Source: Chondrus crispus (lineage: Eukaryota > Rhodophyta > Florideophyceae > Gigartinales > Gigartinaceae). From it: a DNA stretch of 47,527 bases. Positions 1 to 9,324 of this stretch are shown here, in pieces. Under the pieces are notes generated by a model. The model had not been told where the DNA came from and searched no databases. It saw only the letters and a program-made list of their open reading frames with translations. A program made the translations under genes and the position numbers. Where the stretch lies: contig NW_005179169.1 in NCBI RefSeq assembly GCF_000350225.1, positions 245,240 through 292,766 of the forward strand, in the 5' to 3' direction. Positions within the stretch are counted from its first letter, which is position 1, and each line of letters begins with the position of its first letter.

Positions 1-37
1 AAACCTTGCTTCAGACTCCAGAGGAATGTAAGATTAT

Positions 38-60
38 GCTGAGTGGTAAAACCACTCAGC
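38..60. other. Perfect 10-bp hairpin
   Basis: Arms GCTGAGTGGT (38-47) and ACCACTCAGC (51-60) are exact reverse complements around an AAA loop. It could be an RNA 3'-end hairpin of a gene to the left, or simply a chance palindrome. No T-run follows it. Confidence 0.5.
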
Positions 61-496
61 TCTCTCTGCATTCTGTCCATGGTACACAGAGCGTTGATGG
101 AGTGCATGGTTAGGACTTAGGCGAGTCTGAATTGATAGAGAACTTTGAGGGGTTGAAAAAGTGGTATGTGTACGTGAAGAGAGGGAAAATAATTGTGAGT
201 GGAAGTACTTTGTTTTATTTACTGAGGTTAAGAACGAAGCGTACTGTGAGGCTCGTGGTGTGTCACAACAAGCGAGTGAAAAGGCAAAACAAAGGGCAGG
301 AGCAGGTACTGTCGGTGTTCGGCTTGTCAAAGTTATCCTAGAATTAAGATTCAACTTTCCGGCGAGATGACGGAGGATGCCGTCGGGAAGTAGTTGACGA
401 CTGAAAGTAGTGTAAACTTTCGCCACATCTGGCCTCTTTCTATAACACTGGACGTGTGGAATGATGTCATTTTGTCAAAGATGTACGGTACGGACC

Positions 497-515
497 GTAC
501 TGTACATTACAGTAC
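497..515. promoter_or_regulatory. Inverted TACAGTAC pair upstream of the AP endonuclease gene
   Basis: GTACTGTA (497-504) and TACAGTAC (508-515) form an 8-bp inverted repeat around CAT, about 210 bp before the ATG at 726. Two copies of the same 8-mer lie upstream of the next gene (2123-2130, 2137-2144), and TACAGTA(C/G) recurs in the LTRs of three retroelement families here. A promoter role is inferred from position only. Confidence 0.35.
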
Positions 516-725
516 CGTAGGGTACGCTGATTGGATGATACTGGTTCGGAAGGATCCGGCCACTCTTCGTCTCCTCCGCGACAAAGACGAAAACTACTCT
601 GGTCTTTTACCAACCCGCAAACGTGATACTTCCTGCTTTGCATACAACTCTGATCATTGCTTCTCTTCCTCTAAATACGCCTGCAACTGCCCCTCCCTTC
701 TGCGCTCATCATCGTCAGGGTGGGA

Positions 726-1886
726 ATGGCCCCGCGACGCAGCTCCCGGATACGAAAACCGACCATCAAGTCGGCGGCTGATGGGGTGGGCGATTCCACG
801 CATTCTATGAAATCACCTAGAAAACGAAAGCGCCCTCTTTCAGATTCTCAAAGGACAACAGAGAAGATTGCAAAGAGGAATCACCGCCCCGCCAAACCGA
901 AAGACGACAAGAAGGATGTTGACGAAAATGAGGTCAAGGTTGGGGACCAGGCCATCAGCGACGCTATGAGAAATAACTGTGCAGCCGCGGCTGAGCCCGA
1001 GAATGCCGTGGAAAACGAGGGTGCGCCCGACCGTCCATGGGGAGCTTTAGACGACCCCCACAAGCTCAAAGTTATCACATGGAACGTGGCCTCGTGCCGC
1101 TCCATGATCAAGAACGGCTCACTTTTACGCTACATACAGCAGGAGGCTCCCGATATTCTATGCTTGCAGGAAACAAAAATGACAGATAAGGCCGTCAAGG
1201 AGTTCCCAGAAGTAGCAGCCTACGATGTGCACTGGAACCATTCGGAGAAGAAAGGGTATTCTGGAGTAGCAATACTAGTGCGCAGGGATTTGGACGAACG
1301 GAAGAAGGTGCGGGTAAAGAGGGTAGAGGCGGGAATAGGGCTTGCTGAGGCGGACAAGGAGGGCCGCGTTTTAGTGTGCTACCTTTCAAGTGGAGCAGCG
1401 ATTGTGAATGCGTACGTGCCAAATTCGGGTCAGAAGCTAGCGCGCCTAGAATTCCGAACGAAGGAGTTTGAGGCTGGGCTTCGAAAGTTTTTGGACGACC
1501 TAGCGAAAGAGCACCGGGTCGTCTACTGTGGAGATTTAAACGTCGCTCACAATGAAATTGATATCCACAACAGTAAAGCGAATCGCAAAAACGCAGGTCA
1601 TACTCCCGAAGAAAGGGAGGAGTTTTCGAAGCTGCTGTCGAGCGGGGAAGGGTGGGTCGATTCCTTCAGGGAGCTGTACCCCAGCGTGCCAGGGTATACG
1701 TATTTTTCTCGGCGGTTCGGGGCGAAGCTGAAGAATGAGGGAAAAGGGTGGCGGCTTGACTATCATGTCATTGATAAGGCATCGTTCAAGAGTGGTGTGG
1801 TTGGAGATGTGTATGTGCGAACGCAGGTAGAGGGATCTGACCATTACCCGGTTGTGCTAGAGTATCGATTCGGTGAGAGCGGATGA
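726..1886 (+). CDS. APEX1: AP endonuclease (exonuclease III / APE1 family)
   Basis: Predicted 386-residue base-excision-repair nuclease that cuts DNA 5' to abasic sites. The C-terminal two thirds is a complete EEP/exoIII domain: LKVITWNVAS (Asn ligand) near residue 115, CLQETK (metal-binding Glu), VNAYVPNSG, YCGDLNVAHNEIDI (catalytic Asp/Asn), a WRLDYHVID segment, and the terminal GSDHYPV with the catalytic Asp-His pair. The first ~110 residues are an extension rich in Lys/Arg with clusters such as PRKRKRP and AKRNHRPAKPK, which look like nuclear localisation signals; the eukaryotic APE1 type also has a basic N-terminus. I chose ATG 726, because the open frame before it begins only with a GTG at 720. 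The stop is TGA, with an AATAAA 39 nt later. No catalytic residue looks missing, and the single frame implies no introns. Confidence 0.93.
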   Translation: MAPRRSSRIRKPTIKSAADGVGDSTHSMKSPRKRKRPLSDSQRTTEKIAKRNHRPAKPKDDKKDVDENEVKVGDQAISDAMRNNCAAAAEPENAVENEGAPDRPWGALDDPHKLKVITWNVASCRSMIKNGSLLRYIQQEAPDILCLQETKMTDKAVKEFPEVAAYDVHWNHSEKKGYSGVAILVRRDLDERKKVRVKRVEAGIGLAEADKEGRVLVCYLSSGAAIVNAYVPNSGQKLARLEFRTKEFEAGLRKFLDDLAKEHRVVYCGDLNVAHNEIDIHNSKANRKNAGHTPEEREEFSKLLSSGEGWVDSFRELYPSVPGYTYFSRRFGAKLKNEGKGWRLDYHVIDKASFKSGVVGDVYVRTQVEGSDHYPVVLEYRFGESG

Positions 1887-2316
1887 GAAGCTGCGAACCT
1901 AGAGGCGGATCTTGGATGGTTGGCAATAAACGAACTCACTGGCACGACTACCCAGCTGAACGTCAAGCACTTCTCTTACGATATCGCTCAACTAACCCCG
2001 AGATGGACCTGTATCATTTGCGAACAAACCAAAAATGAAGAAACAGGTGTGAGGATAGATAGCTGCTTCTTCACCTTTTGGCCCCGTGCGAACAGCTAAT
2101 CCCCGAGATCTGGGAATTTACGTACAGTACGGAGCATACAGTACCCAAGGATACACGTGTGCTTTGAAATAGATCCAGCGTTCTCGCCACTTGCGATTCC
2201 GTCACATCGACTCTGTGGCCTGCTTGAGAGAAACACCTCGACAAACCAAACGCATCCCACGCAACGGGGCCCCAACAAAATCCCCAACCACACGCACGCA
2301 CCTCTTATGCCATGGA
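1887..2316. promoter_or_regulatory. Spacer with two direct TACAGTAC boxes
   Basis: This 430-bp spacer holds the poly(A) signal of the upstream gene and the promoter of the next one. Two direct copies of TACAGTAC lie at 2123-2130 and 2137-2144. A CCAAT-like or TATA element is not evident. No additional gene is seen. Confidence 0.4.
1925..1930 (+). terminator. Poly(A) signal AATAAA
   Basis: Canonical AATAAA 39 nt after the stop codon of the AP endonuclease gene. Confidence 0.6.
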
Positions 2317-3309
2317 ATGCGACGCGGCCGCGAGGGAAGCGTGAAGCGAGCCATCCCACGGATGGAGTCGTGGGAAGACTGTGTCGCCTCTCTGCAGGCC
2401 GGGGCCTCCCCTGAGGAACTGCTGCCCCGCATCCGTGCTCTCTTCTCGCGCCTGCCACCGCCCGGCGCTGCCCCCGCCGCTGAAAAACACCTGGCTGCGA
2501 GGACGCCGGTGGATGAGTTGTACTACACCATGGAGGATGGAAAGGTGTTTCAGATGCCTTACTTGCGCGCACCGTTCTTTTTGTGGGGGGCAGTAAAACG
2601 TGCGGCGGGGGAGGGGGCAGGGGAGGAGGTAAGGGTCGATACCGAGTTTGATGTGGATTTGATGGAAGAGTTCGGGCCGCGGTTTATTGATCCTCCTTTG
2701 GAAGAGGTGAAAAAGTTATTGGGGGAGCAACATCTCGCCGCTGCGGTTGGAGACAGAGACGGCGGACAGGACGTGGATTGGTCCTGTCATGGAATAGCCT
2801 CACCGATGAAAACAAGTGAGGAAAGTGTACAGAAACCCAAACAACAAAGGTTCACGGCAGACGGTATCAACCGTGTTACAAGGGATTTGGCGTTGTTTTT
2901 GGGCCATTCGAAAGCACTGCAAGAGGATGATGACGGCCCAGTTTGTGACTCGCTCTCGTTTCCAACTCTCTCTTTACAAGAATGGTCACTCGCATTTTCC
3001 GGACTGGACACTTGCTTCCTCGTAAGCGCAAATCGACTAGCCAAGCTGTTACTGGCGATCAATCAGCCATCCCTGGCAAGGCTTGTACTACAATCTATCT
3101 TTCCCTTTCTGCTGGCCGGCGACCCGGGCCCGACTGAGTCAGAGCATCTCATGTCACTGCTCTCTTTCTCTGCTAGTATTGCACAGCTAGAAAAACTCCC
3201 TACTGCTCAAGTACGCGCTCTCCTAGATGTATATCGGGGGACCAGCGGTGGTGTCCTTAGTGCTCTTGCTCAACTAATCATCGTTACCCATTCAAAGCGA
3301 CCCTGTTGA
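2317..3309 (+). CDS. Hypothetical protein of 330 residues
   Basis: I do not recognise a family. The frame is open upstream to about 2191, but the first ATG is at 2317; a second ATG at 2362, followed by the acidic-hydrophobic start MESWEDCVASLQAG, is an equally credible start (315 residues). The N-terminal half has a Pro/Ala-rich stretch and a segment with YYTMEDGKVFQMPYLRAPFF. The middle is acidic and charged. The C-terminal third (about residues 225-325) reads as leucine-rich helices such as ANRLAKLLLAINQPSLARLV, possibly an alpha-solenoid. No signal peptide or clear membrane segment is seen. It runs convergently into the TPR-RING gene with only 64 bp between the two stops. Confidence 0.7.
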   Translation: MRRGREGSVKRAIPRMESWEDCVASLQAGASPEELLPRIRALFSRLPPPGAAPAAEKHLAARTPVDELYYTMEDGKVFQMPYLRAPFFLWGAVKRAAGEGAGEEVRVDTEFDVDLMEEFGPRFIDPPLEEVKKLLGEQHLAAAVGDRDGGQDVDWSCHGIASPMKTSEESVQKPKQQRFTADGINRVTRDLALFLGHSKALQEDDDGPVCDSLSFPTLSLQEWSLAFSGLDTCFLVSANRLAKLLLAINQPSLARLVLQSIFPFLLAGDPGPTESEHLMSLLSFSASIAQLEKLPTAQVRALLDVYRGTSGGVLSALAQLIIVTHSKRPC

Positions 3310-3373
3310 TCCGCTTTCTTGATAAACAATCGAACCTCACTGAGACACCGCCTCCTCATGAACATCGAGCATT

Positions 3374-6300
3374 CTAGTCTACTTCACCAAGCAGCTCAGT
3401 TCGTTGTACAACCTGCTTACAAACTGGGCACTCTTCCCGGCGCCTGTTGATTATATTTTCCGCAATACACGGCGTGCACCATTGATGCCCACACGGAATG
3501 AGCCGGATGTCCGGCACATTGTCAAGGCAAATCCCACACTCTCCCAGTCCACCGTCTGCTTCCGCACCTTCTCCAGATCGCGCTTCGCCTTCACCATACG
3601 CTTCTCCTTTTCTCTGCTTTCTATTAGATACACGCAACTGATCCCGGAGCATGTTCGTTAGATCTGACGATTCCGAGCTTGCCTGCGTGCTTTTCCTTCC
3701 AACTGATGACCCGCGCGCTATTTCTCGAGATGTGCCTCTCAACCTTGATGCCGAATCAGCGTTCGAATTCACCTCCAATCTATCCGATCTGCGTTCACTG
3801 GGATCAATCCACGCAAGGACTGGTCTGGACTCCGTCCCAGCGCGAATTTCAAACATATTTGTACCCTGTAGACACAAACGGAGAAGGCCCCCGAAGTTTC
3901 TGTCTAAGTAAGTGGTCGCATCAGGGATGTTCCAGTCGGAAAATCTGAGCCGCGAAATGATATCACACGGCCTCGCTTCGCCGCCTAGTAACGCCACTGC
4001 ACGTTCGACCTCTCCGAGAGCTTCTTCCCGCGTTGGACCAGTAACTTGCCGATTGGTATGGCGGCGTTCAGTGTCAGTCGCAGGCTGTCGTGCTTGCAGG
4101 ACAGGGACTCGTGCTTGCAGGACAGGGACTCGTGGTGAAGGCGGCGATCGCGTCGTCACTCTGCTTCTCCATTCCGCAGCTGTTTGTCCTGCGGCCCGAG
4201 AGTGGGCAACTGCAGTCCGGTGCCGACGGCCTCTCATGTGACTATCAGATTCACTCTGGCTGTGAAATCTAAGCCCACAGAGAACACAATCTAAACGAGA
4301 GCTCGATTCGGGCGTGGACGAAGAACCTCCCCCAGATGTTTGCTTCACCCTCGTGTATGCAGACGATGGAGAGGGCCTCTGACCCCCCTGCCGAGATGAA
4401 TTGTGTCCTCCTTCTCGTTGCAGAAGCGATCTAGCAGTCGGAGCTGATGTCGGAGCTTTAGGCTCCACTGATGCTGGTATGTGCTCCTCGCCAAGAAGCG
4501 CCGCGTACGGATTGCCAGCCAAAGCAGGTCCCCCATCTTCATCAGACGAGGACGACACGTTCTCAGGGTTAGCAGGAGTGGGAGGGGGTTCAGGTGTAGC
4601 CCTCTTCTGGGCACTCTTTGTTTTGCGTTTCTTCCGGCGAGCACTGGATTTTCGCCTATTCGTGTTTATCGAGTTCCCGGAACCCACGAGCAATTCTTCT
4701 TCAGGGCTTACGACTTCAGTGTGCTTTGCTCCCTCTATATTTGTTGTGTTCCCTGACGGCCCGGCCTCATTACTCCCAAAGAGAGTCGGCGGTAGAAGAA
4801 GAGATGGAGCCAGGTCGGTTGTCTCTCGGATAACGAATGTCACGGCATCGAGTCTCTCTTCTAGGAACCTAACTTTCTTCTTGTCCACCGGCTTGCATGC
4901 CATGGCTTCCTGAAGAGACACAACAGCCTTTTTTAGAAACTCCGTGTAGTCTGCGCCTCTGTTTGTCTTCCTGATGGCTTGTTGAAGAAAAATATCACAT
5001 TGCGCTGTCAACAACTCTATCTTACAGCAGACTTCCGGTGGGTTGCAACGCCACTCCTCCGAAACAAATATGTTACCTCGTTCGCAAAGGGCGAGGCCTT
5101 TGTCGATATCGCTCAAACTCTCCTTCCACATCGCCTGCTCCGAACGAACCTGTGCCCGTTTCAGAAACAGGCGTGGCTGACGTGGTCTACCAGTGATTGC
5201 GTGCGAAATCAAGTGAGTACCTTTCGCTATGTTCCCAGCATGACTTATATCATGCGCCGTTCTCTCGATCATGCGATGACGCGTCCGGTCCACTATTGTT
5301 ACGATACGACAGCGCCAGTATTTTTCATTCCCAGAGCGCTCTCCGCAGGCCCTCTCAAAAGCATCCGAGAACGACTCACCTTGCTCAAGGTACATGGGCG
5401 GGTTCAGAGCGGGCTTCATCAGCCTTGTCATTAGATGAGATATATCTCTCAGTAATATATGATAAATCCATTCTTCTTCCTTTGTTACATGTCCAAGACG
5501 AGACCAATTAAAAAGATTCCTGTTCACATCTTCCGTACGGCTCGCTAGTAGGGTATCGCAAATGTCCAAATCATTCTCTGACTCTCCTGGCTTCAGCGAC
5601 AATGACTTCTGCGCAACGACGGAAGCACTCTTTGAGAACTGGAATGATCTTCCCTTGTCGCCATGGTGGAAAGGGTCTGGAAATAATCCGAATAGGTTGA
5701 GTGTATCTCGGATCATGATAAAGAGCATAAAAAGGAAATCTATGTTCGGAAAAGAACGATAAATTCGTTCCAGAGATGATATAAAATTGTATTGTATGTC
5801 CCTCGCAAAGGCAACCTTGTCGCCTCGCCAGTAAACCTCGCTTTGCAGATGGCACAAGTATACCACACCATGGACAAGAGCTGGAACGTCAAAAGCCATT
5901 TCATATCCACTCGCATAGTATCCGGTTCCCTGCCACAGATCACGGGCCAGAAACGTTCTCCTTTCCCTTCGAGAGTCTGTTTCTATATCGTTTAGTGCAC
6001 CTTTAGCCACGTCCAAATCAGTTGATACAAACCTTAAATTCCACATCTTTCGTGCAAAACAGCTGGCGCAACGCTTGTCGCAGATCTTTTTCTTCCGCTT
6101 GCTACTACTTGCCGCCGCGACGTGGTTCCCAAATATCCGCGTGAAGTCGACTGAGCGATTCGTTCTAAAAGTCTTTCCCATGACTTCTTTGAGCATAGCC
6201 CGTAGAATCATGGAGTGATTGCTTCCGTTTCCCTTCGCATTGCTCTCTTGATTTAAAATAGAGCGATGTTCATCTCGTCGTTCGGGCAGCAAGCCGGCGC

Positions 6301-7828
6301 TACGAGGGCCGCGCTCATCATCCGATTCATAGCATTCATCACTGACCTTGCCACGAAGTTCCCTCGCAGCTACCTCAGGCGGTAAGGTCGGCACTTTAAA
6401 GGGCAACTTTGCATGAGCTGCAATCACAGATGGTGAAAACGGAGACTTCAGACAGTCTGCGGGCGGCGGTGTTCTAGTCCTTGGTTTCACGAACCAAGGC
6501 TGAAAGTTGGTAGGCGAAAGCATCGAAGCTGTGGCTGAAGCAATAGCAGCACCGTTGGCTCGCCCCACGCCCTGTTTCGAGCTCAGTTCGCTGCTAACTT
6601 CAACCGTAGCTTTCGGATGTGCCGGAAACTGTCGCTTTTTGGCAGATCCTTGCGCGGGCTTCAGAGACTTCCTTGTTCGCTGAGGTCTACCGTCTGCAGT
6701 TTGAAGATTACGTGACGATTTGACAGAAGAATCGAAAGGAACCGGACCGTCGAAATCGCCGTCGCTGCCTTCAGAATCCGAGCCGCCATCTTCCTCGGAA
6801 ACCAGATCTGGCATGTTACTATCTGTAGTCGCAACATTTTCGTCTCGCTCGCTTGAAGCGAGAGATGAAATGCTACCGTCTCCCGAAGAGTGGGAGTTCG
6901 CTAAATCTGGCTCACTGTACTGACCGCCATCACCCTCAAAGGGGCTCACAGACGAAACAGTGGGGCGATCGCTGAACTGATGGTCGCATGGACCGTTACC
7001 ATGACGATGGAGATGAGGGCATAGGTCCTCGATCTTCACAAAGCCGTCCAGGTTGCCATCCTCTCCCTCTGAGTCGTCGTCGCTCCTCTCACTATCCCCT
7101 CCCCCTGAGTCTTCGTCGCTACTCTCTCCATCCCCTCCGTACTCATCCTTATCATCCTTCATCGTGGACACGCCTCCCGACGAGGATGAGCCAGCCTTGC
7201 GAGCTTTCGTGGAGCAGCTCAGTTTGGCATTCAGATGCCTCTCAAATGGATCGATGAGGGCGCTGAACTCCTCTTGGGGGATTTCGCTTCCGAAATTGTC
7301 AGCCAAGGATTTGCGCATCGAGGTTAGGACGTCTCGAGCAGAACTAGCCTCCTCAAAGTTGTCGAGCTCGATATTGGCACGGCCCATGCGGATCAATATC
7401 TTGCAGTACAACTTAGGATTTTCCATTCCCAGCTTGGGAAAGGCATTGAGACAGTCGAGGCACATGTCAATGCACTTCGGGTATTTAGCAAGATTGTACA
7501 TGCATGTAGCGCGGTTGGAGATCAAAGTGGGATCTCCAGGGTTGAAGCGTGAGGCGAGGCCGAACCTGGCGTTGGCTTCTCGATACCGTCTCTGACGGAG
7601 AAGACGAACAGCGATAGATTTGAGATGGGCAGCAAACTGGGTTGCCTCCGGCGAGTTGGTGGCATAGTCGAACAGGGATTTGGCCTGCAGCTCGAGGTCC
7701 GCACGGACGGCACGGGATATGCCGACATTGTGACGCTCAGCTCGCGCAAAAAGAGACTTAAGGGCCTCTCTGCGCACGGTCCCCATCGACGCACGCCGGT
7801 GGGTAGGTCTTCCCGACGACGGGGGCAT
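3374..7828 (-). CDS. Large TPR, C2H2 zinc-finger and RING-finger protein
   Basis: Single frame of 1484 codons from ATG 7828; a TTG-initiated extension to 7891 is ignored, and a second ATG at 7786 is also possible. The N-terminus (about residues 40-170) carries TPR-like helices around LLRQRRYREANARFGLASRF and a degenerate following repeat. Next comes a long Ser/Asp/Glu/Gly-rich disordered stretch (about 210-420). A central helical region has a cysteine cluster (CDKRCASC) and a second TPR-like segment (about 880-1000). A C2H2 finger of the CxxC-x12-H-x5-H type (DCVLCGLRFH...RRHR) lies near 1181-1206, and a possible winged-helix segment near 1273-1320. The extreme C-terminus is a C3HC4 RING finger (CGICLD...CGHQWCTPC...CPVCK). 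The RING suggests an E3 ubiquitin ligase with TPR protein docking; the target is unknown. Convergent with the gene at 2317. Confidence 0.8.
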   Translation of the reverse strand: MPPSSGRPTHRRASMGTVRREALKSLFARAERHNVGISRAVRADLELQAKSLFDYATNSPEATQFAAHLKSIAVRLLRQRRYREANARFGLASRFNPGDPTLISNRATCMYNLAKYPKCIDMCLDCLNAFPKLGMENPKLYCKILIRMGRANIELDNFEEASSARDVLTSMRKSLADNFGSEIPQEEFSALIDPFERHLNAKLSCSTKARKAGSSSSGGVSTMKDDKDEYGGDGESSDEDSGGGDSERSDDDSEGEDGNLDGFVKIEDLCPHLHRHGNGPCDHQFSDRPTVSSVSPFEGDGGQYSEPDLANSHSSGDGSISSLASSERDENVATTDSNMPDLVSEEDGGSDSEGSDGDFDGPVPFDSSVKSSRNLQTADGRPQRTRKSLKPAQGSAKKRQFPAHPKATVEVSSELSSKQGVGRANGAAIASATASMLSPTNFQPWFVKPRTRTPPPADCLKSPFSPSVIAAHAKLPFKVPTLPPEVAARELRGKVSDECYESDDERGPRSAGLLPERRDEHRSILNQESNAKGNGSNHSMILRAMLKEVMGKTFRTNRSVDFTRIFGNHVAAASSSKRKKKICDKRCASCFARKMWNLRFVSTDLDVAKGALNDIETDSRRERRTFLARDLWQGTGYYASGYEMAFDVPALVHGVVYLCHLQSEVYWRGDKVAFARDIQYNFISSLERIYRSFPNIDFLFMLFIMIRDTLNLFGLFPDPFHHGDKGRSFQFSKSASVVAQKSLSLKPGESENDLDICDTLLASRTEDVNRNLFNWSRLGHVTKEEEWIYHILLRDISHLMTRLMKPALNPPMYLEQGESFSDAFERACGERSGNEKYWRCRIVTIVDRTRHRMIERTAHDISHAGNIAKGTHLISHAITGRPRQPRLFLKRAQVRSEQAMWKESLSDIDKGLALCERGNIFVSEEWRCNPPEVCCKIELLTAQCDIFLQQAIRKTNRGADYTEFLKKAVVSLQEAMACKPVDKKKVRFLEERLDAVTFVIRETTDLAPSLLLPPTLFGSNEAGPSGNTTNIEGAKHTEVVSPEEELLVGSGNSINTNRRKSSARRKKRKTKSAQKRATPEPPPTPANPENVSSSSDEDGGPALAGNPYAALLGEEHIPASVEPKAPTSAPTARSLLQREGGHNSSRQGGQRPSPSSAYTRVKQTSGGGSSSTPESSSRLDCVLCGLRFHSQSESDSHMRGRRHRTAVAHSRAAGQTAAEWRSRVTTRSPPSPRVPVLQARVPVLQARQPATDTERRHTNRQVTGPTREEALGEVERAVALLGGEARPCDIISRLRFSDWNIPDATTYLDRNFGGLLRLCLQGTNMFEIRAGTESRPVLAWIDPSERRSDRLEVNSNADSASRLRGTSREIARGSSVGRKSTQASSESSDLTNMLRDQLRVSNRKQRKGEAYGEGEARSGEGAEADGGLGECGICLDNVPDIRLIPCGHQWCTPCIAENIINRRREECPVCKQVVQRTELLGEVD
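4089..4130 (-). repeat. 21-bp perfect tandem duplication inside the TPR-RING gene
   Basis: The unit CGTGCTTGCAGGACAGGGACT occurs twice in succession (4089-4109, 4110-4130). It duplicates seven residues (RVPVLQA) in frame, in the linker between the C2H2 finger and the C-terminal region. Confidence 0.85.
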
Positions 7829-8830
7829 GATGAGATGGTTTCTCAAAGTAGGGGGCGGACGGTGTGGAGAACGGATCCAGCGTCTACACAAAACTCGTTA
7901 AACGTCGGCGTGGAAGCAAGACCGGGGGAGAGACTACCCTTGGGGCACTGGATAGAATCGGACTGGTTCTTCAGTAATTGTGAATTGGTGTACAATATGA
8001 AACGAAAGTGATCATTGGACAAATGACAGGGTGAATAGGGCATTACAGTCAGCTATGCAGACACCTCATCGACTTTAAAGGATTAAATTTGCGTCCTTGT
8101 TGGAGGTGCTGCATCTTTAATTCGAAGATAGGCGGAGATCGGGTATGTCCTCATCCCTGTTGGCGATGGACCCCTGCATGTGCTCAAAAATAACGGCTTT
8201 CAAAGAAGGTCGGCTGATCGCCATGCAGTGGTGCTTGTCTCCACACACACACATGCACAGCAGCACACCTAGAACCCAAGAACACACCGTCGTCCTTCCC
8301 GCCTATAAAAGGGCGTCTTAGGGAACTGACAGTGAATATGACGGCACGAGACTCTCGCCATCACAGGTTATTGGCACCATCGCTTAACCCGGTGCAGTCT
8401 GTGCGTGAAGAAAAAATGGAAGTTTAGTTTATCATACTACTACATGATTGGTTTCCAGCCTACCTCGGAGTGTGGGTGTATTAGTCTTCTTGCCCAACAT
8501 TTTGCTCCCAAACTGTTAGCCCCTTTTAATTAACGAAAATCGCAACTAAATATGCGAATATTTAGGAAAGTGCGTGAAATCCTGTTTCAATTAGGAAGAC
8601 CAGTTCCGACTAAAATGGATGCTATTTTGCGACTGTACGGAAAATGACTATTTTAGCAAGTCAGGGCGGACAGGCGCTCACTAAATTTGAAGACTGTTTC
8701 TCTTAACCTCCCTCCTCTTCGCCTCCTTCCCCTTTGCCTCCTTCTTCTTCGTCTCCTACCTCCCTCTCCGCTTCTTCCCTACCTTCCTCCCTCTCGTCCC
8801 CCTCCGTCTGCGCCTTCAAATACCCCCGCC
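7829..8830. other. Spacer and probable 5' flank of the degenerate gypsy-2 element
   Basis: No gene is supported. The left part (to about 8050) should include the promoter of the leftward TPR-RING gene. Further right there is a CA-rich run (8242-8262), a strong TATA-like CTATAAAAGG near 8301, an AT-rich segment with a short hairpin (CTAAATA/TATTTAG, about 8545-8564), and a long pyrimidine-rich tract (8700-8815) directly before the first gag-like ATG at 8831. TATA plus pyrimidine leader would suit the 5' LTR and leader of gypsy-2, but I found no matching 3' LTR after 25933, so the LTR is not proven. Confidence 0.4.
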
Positions 8831-9319
8831 ATGACGGACACCATCCCGTGCAACCCCCAAAACATGCCACTCACAGCCTATTACGGCCTCTCAACGGTGC
8901 CACAACTGTTTCCCAACAGTCCCGGTCCCATCTAGCCGCCAAGAGGCGCTCGCTCACGCCGCCCACCTGACGAAAACCCTATCTTTGCCTGCTCTGCTTC
9001 ATCACAGCGCCCGCCTACGCCGCACGTCCGAGTCTCTCGAGCGCAAACTGAACTTGTCCAAGCACCCTTACTCCGCCCACCTGTCCTGTCGTTCGCCCGC
9101 AACATTTCGCGGATCTCGCGAGGATCGAGAAGGAGATATGTCAAGTGCGCATGGGCAAGGAGAAAAGCCTGGAAACAAAGGTCCTCAAGCCAGGATTCCG
9201 CTACTGCAAGATCCTGAGAGGCCTGGGATACACTCATTTCATCGAGAAAAAAATCTGACATAGCCATTGGCCACATACTGAAGCGCGTTACCGACGACCT
9301 GCTGTGCAAGAGAATGGAA
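8831..9319 (+). pseudogene. gypsy-2 gag, N-terminal part (frameshifted)
   Basis: The gag-like reading starts at ATG 8831 (MTDTIPCNPQ), shifts frame near 8920, continues with helix-rich text such as RQEALAHAAHLTKTLSLP, shifts again near 9050-9090, then gives ADLARIEKEICQVRMGKEKS and RYCKILRGLGYTHFIEKK. A run of seven A (9247-9253) causes a further frameshift, after which SDIAIGHILKRVTDDLLCKR leads to the insertion point of gypsy-1. The last codons join seamlessly to 20585. No family-specific motif is visible in this half, so the gag label rests on position and on continuity with the zinc knuckle downstream. Confidence 0.55.
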
Positions 9320-9324
9320 TTGAC

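Larger units (their letters stand above)
1..725. other. Left-edge intergenic region
   Basis: I see no convincing gene here. Short frames exist on both strands but none shows a recognisable domain or biased composition. The stretch holds a perfect 10-bp hairpin at 38-60, an inverted pair of TACAGTAC boxes at 497-515, and, just before the first gene, a pyrimidine-rich run (about 650-715) of the kind often found ahead of start codons in compact eukaryotic genomes. The left part could be the 3' flank of a gene lying outside the window. Confidence 0.5.

Noticed and set aside
8301..8375. 5' LTR end and primer site of gypsy-2 (TATA box, ...CATCACA then TTATTGGCACC)
   Set aside because: No second copy of this sequence exists after 25933 in the window, so an LTR cannot be shown.
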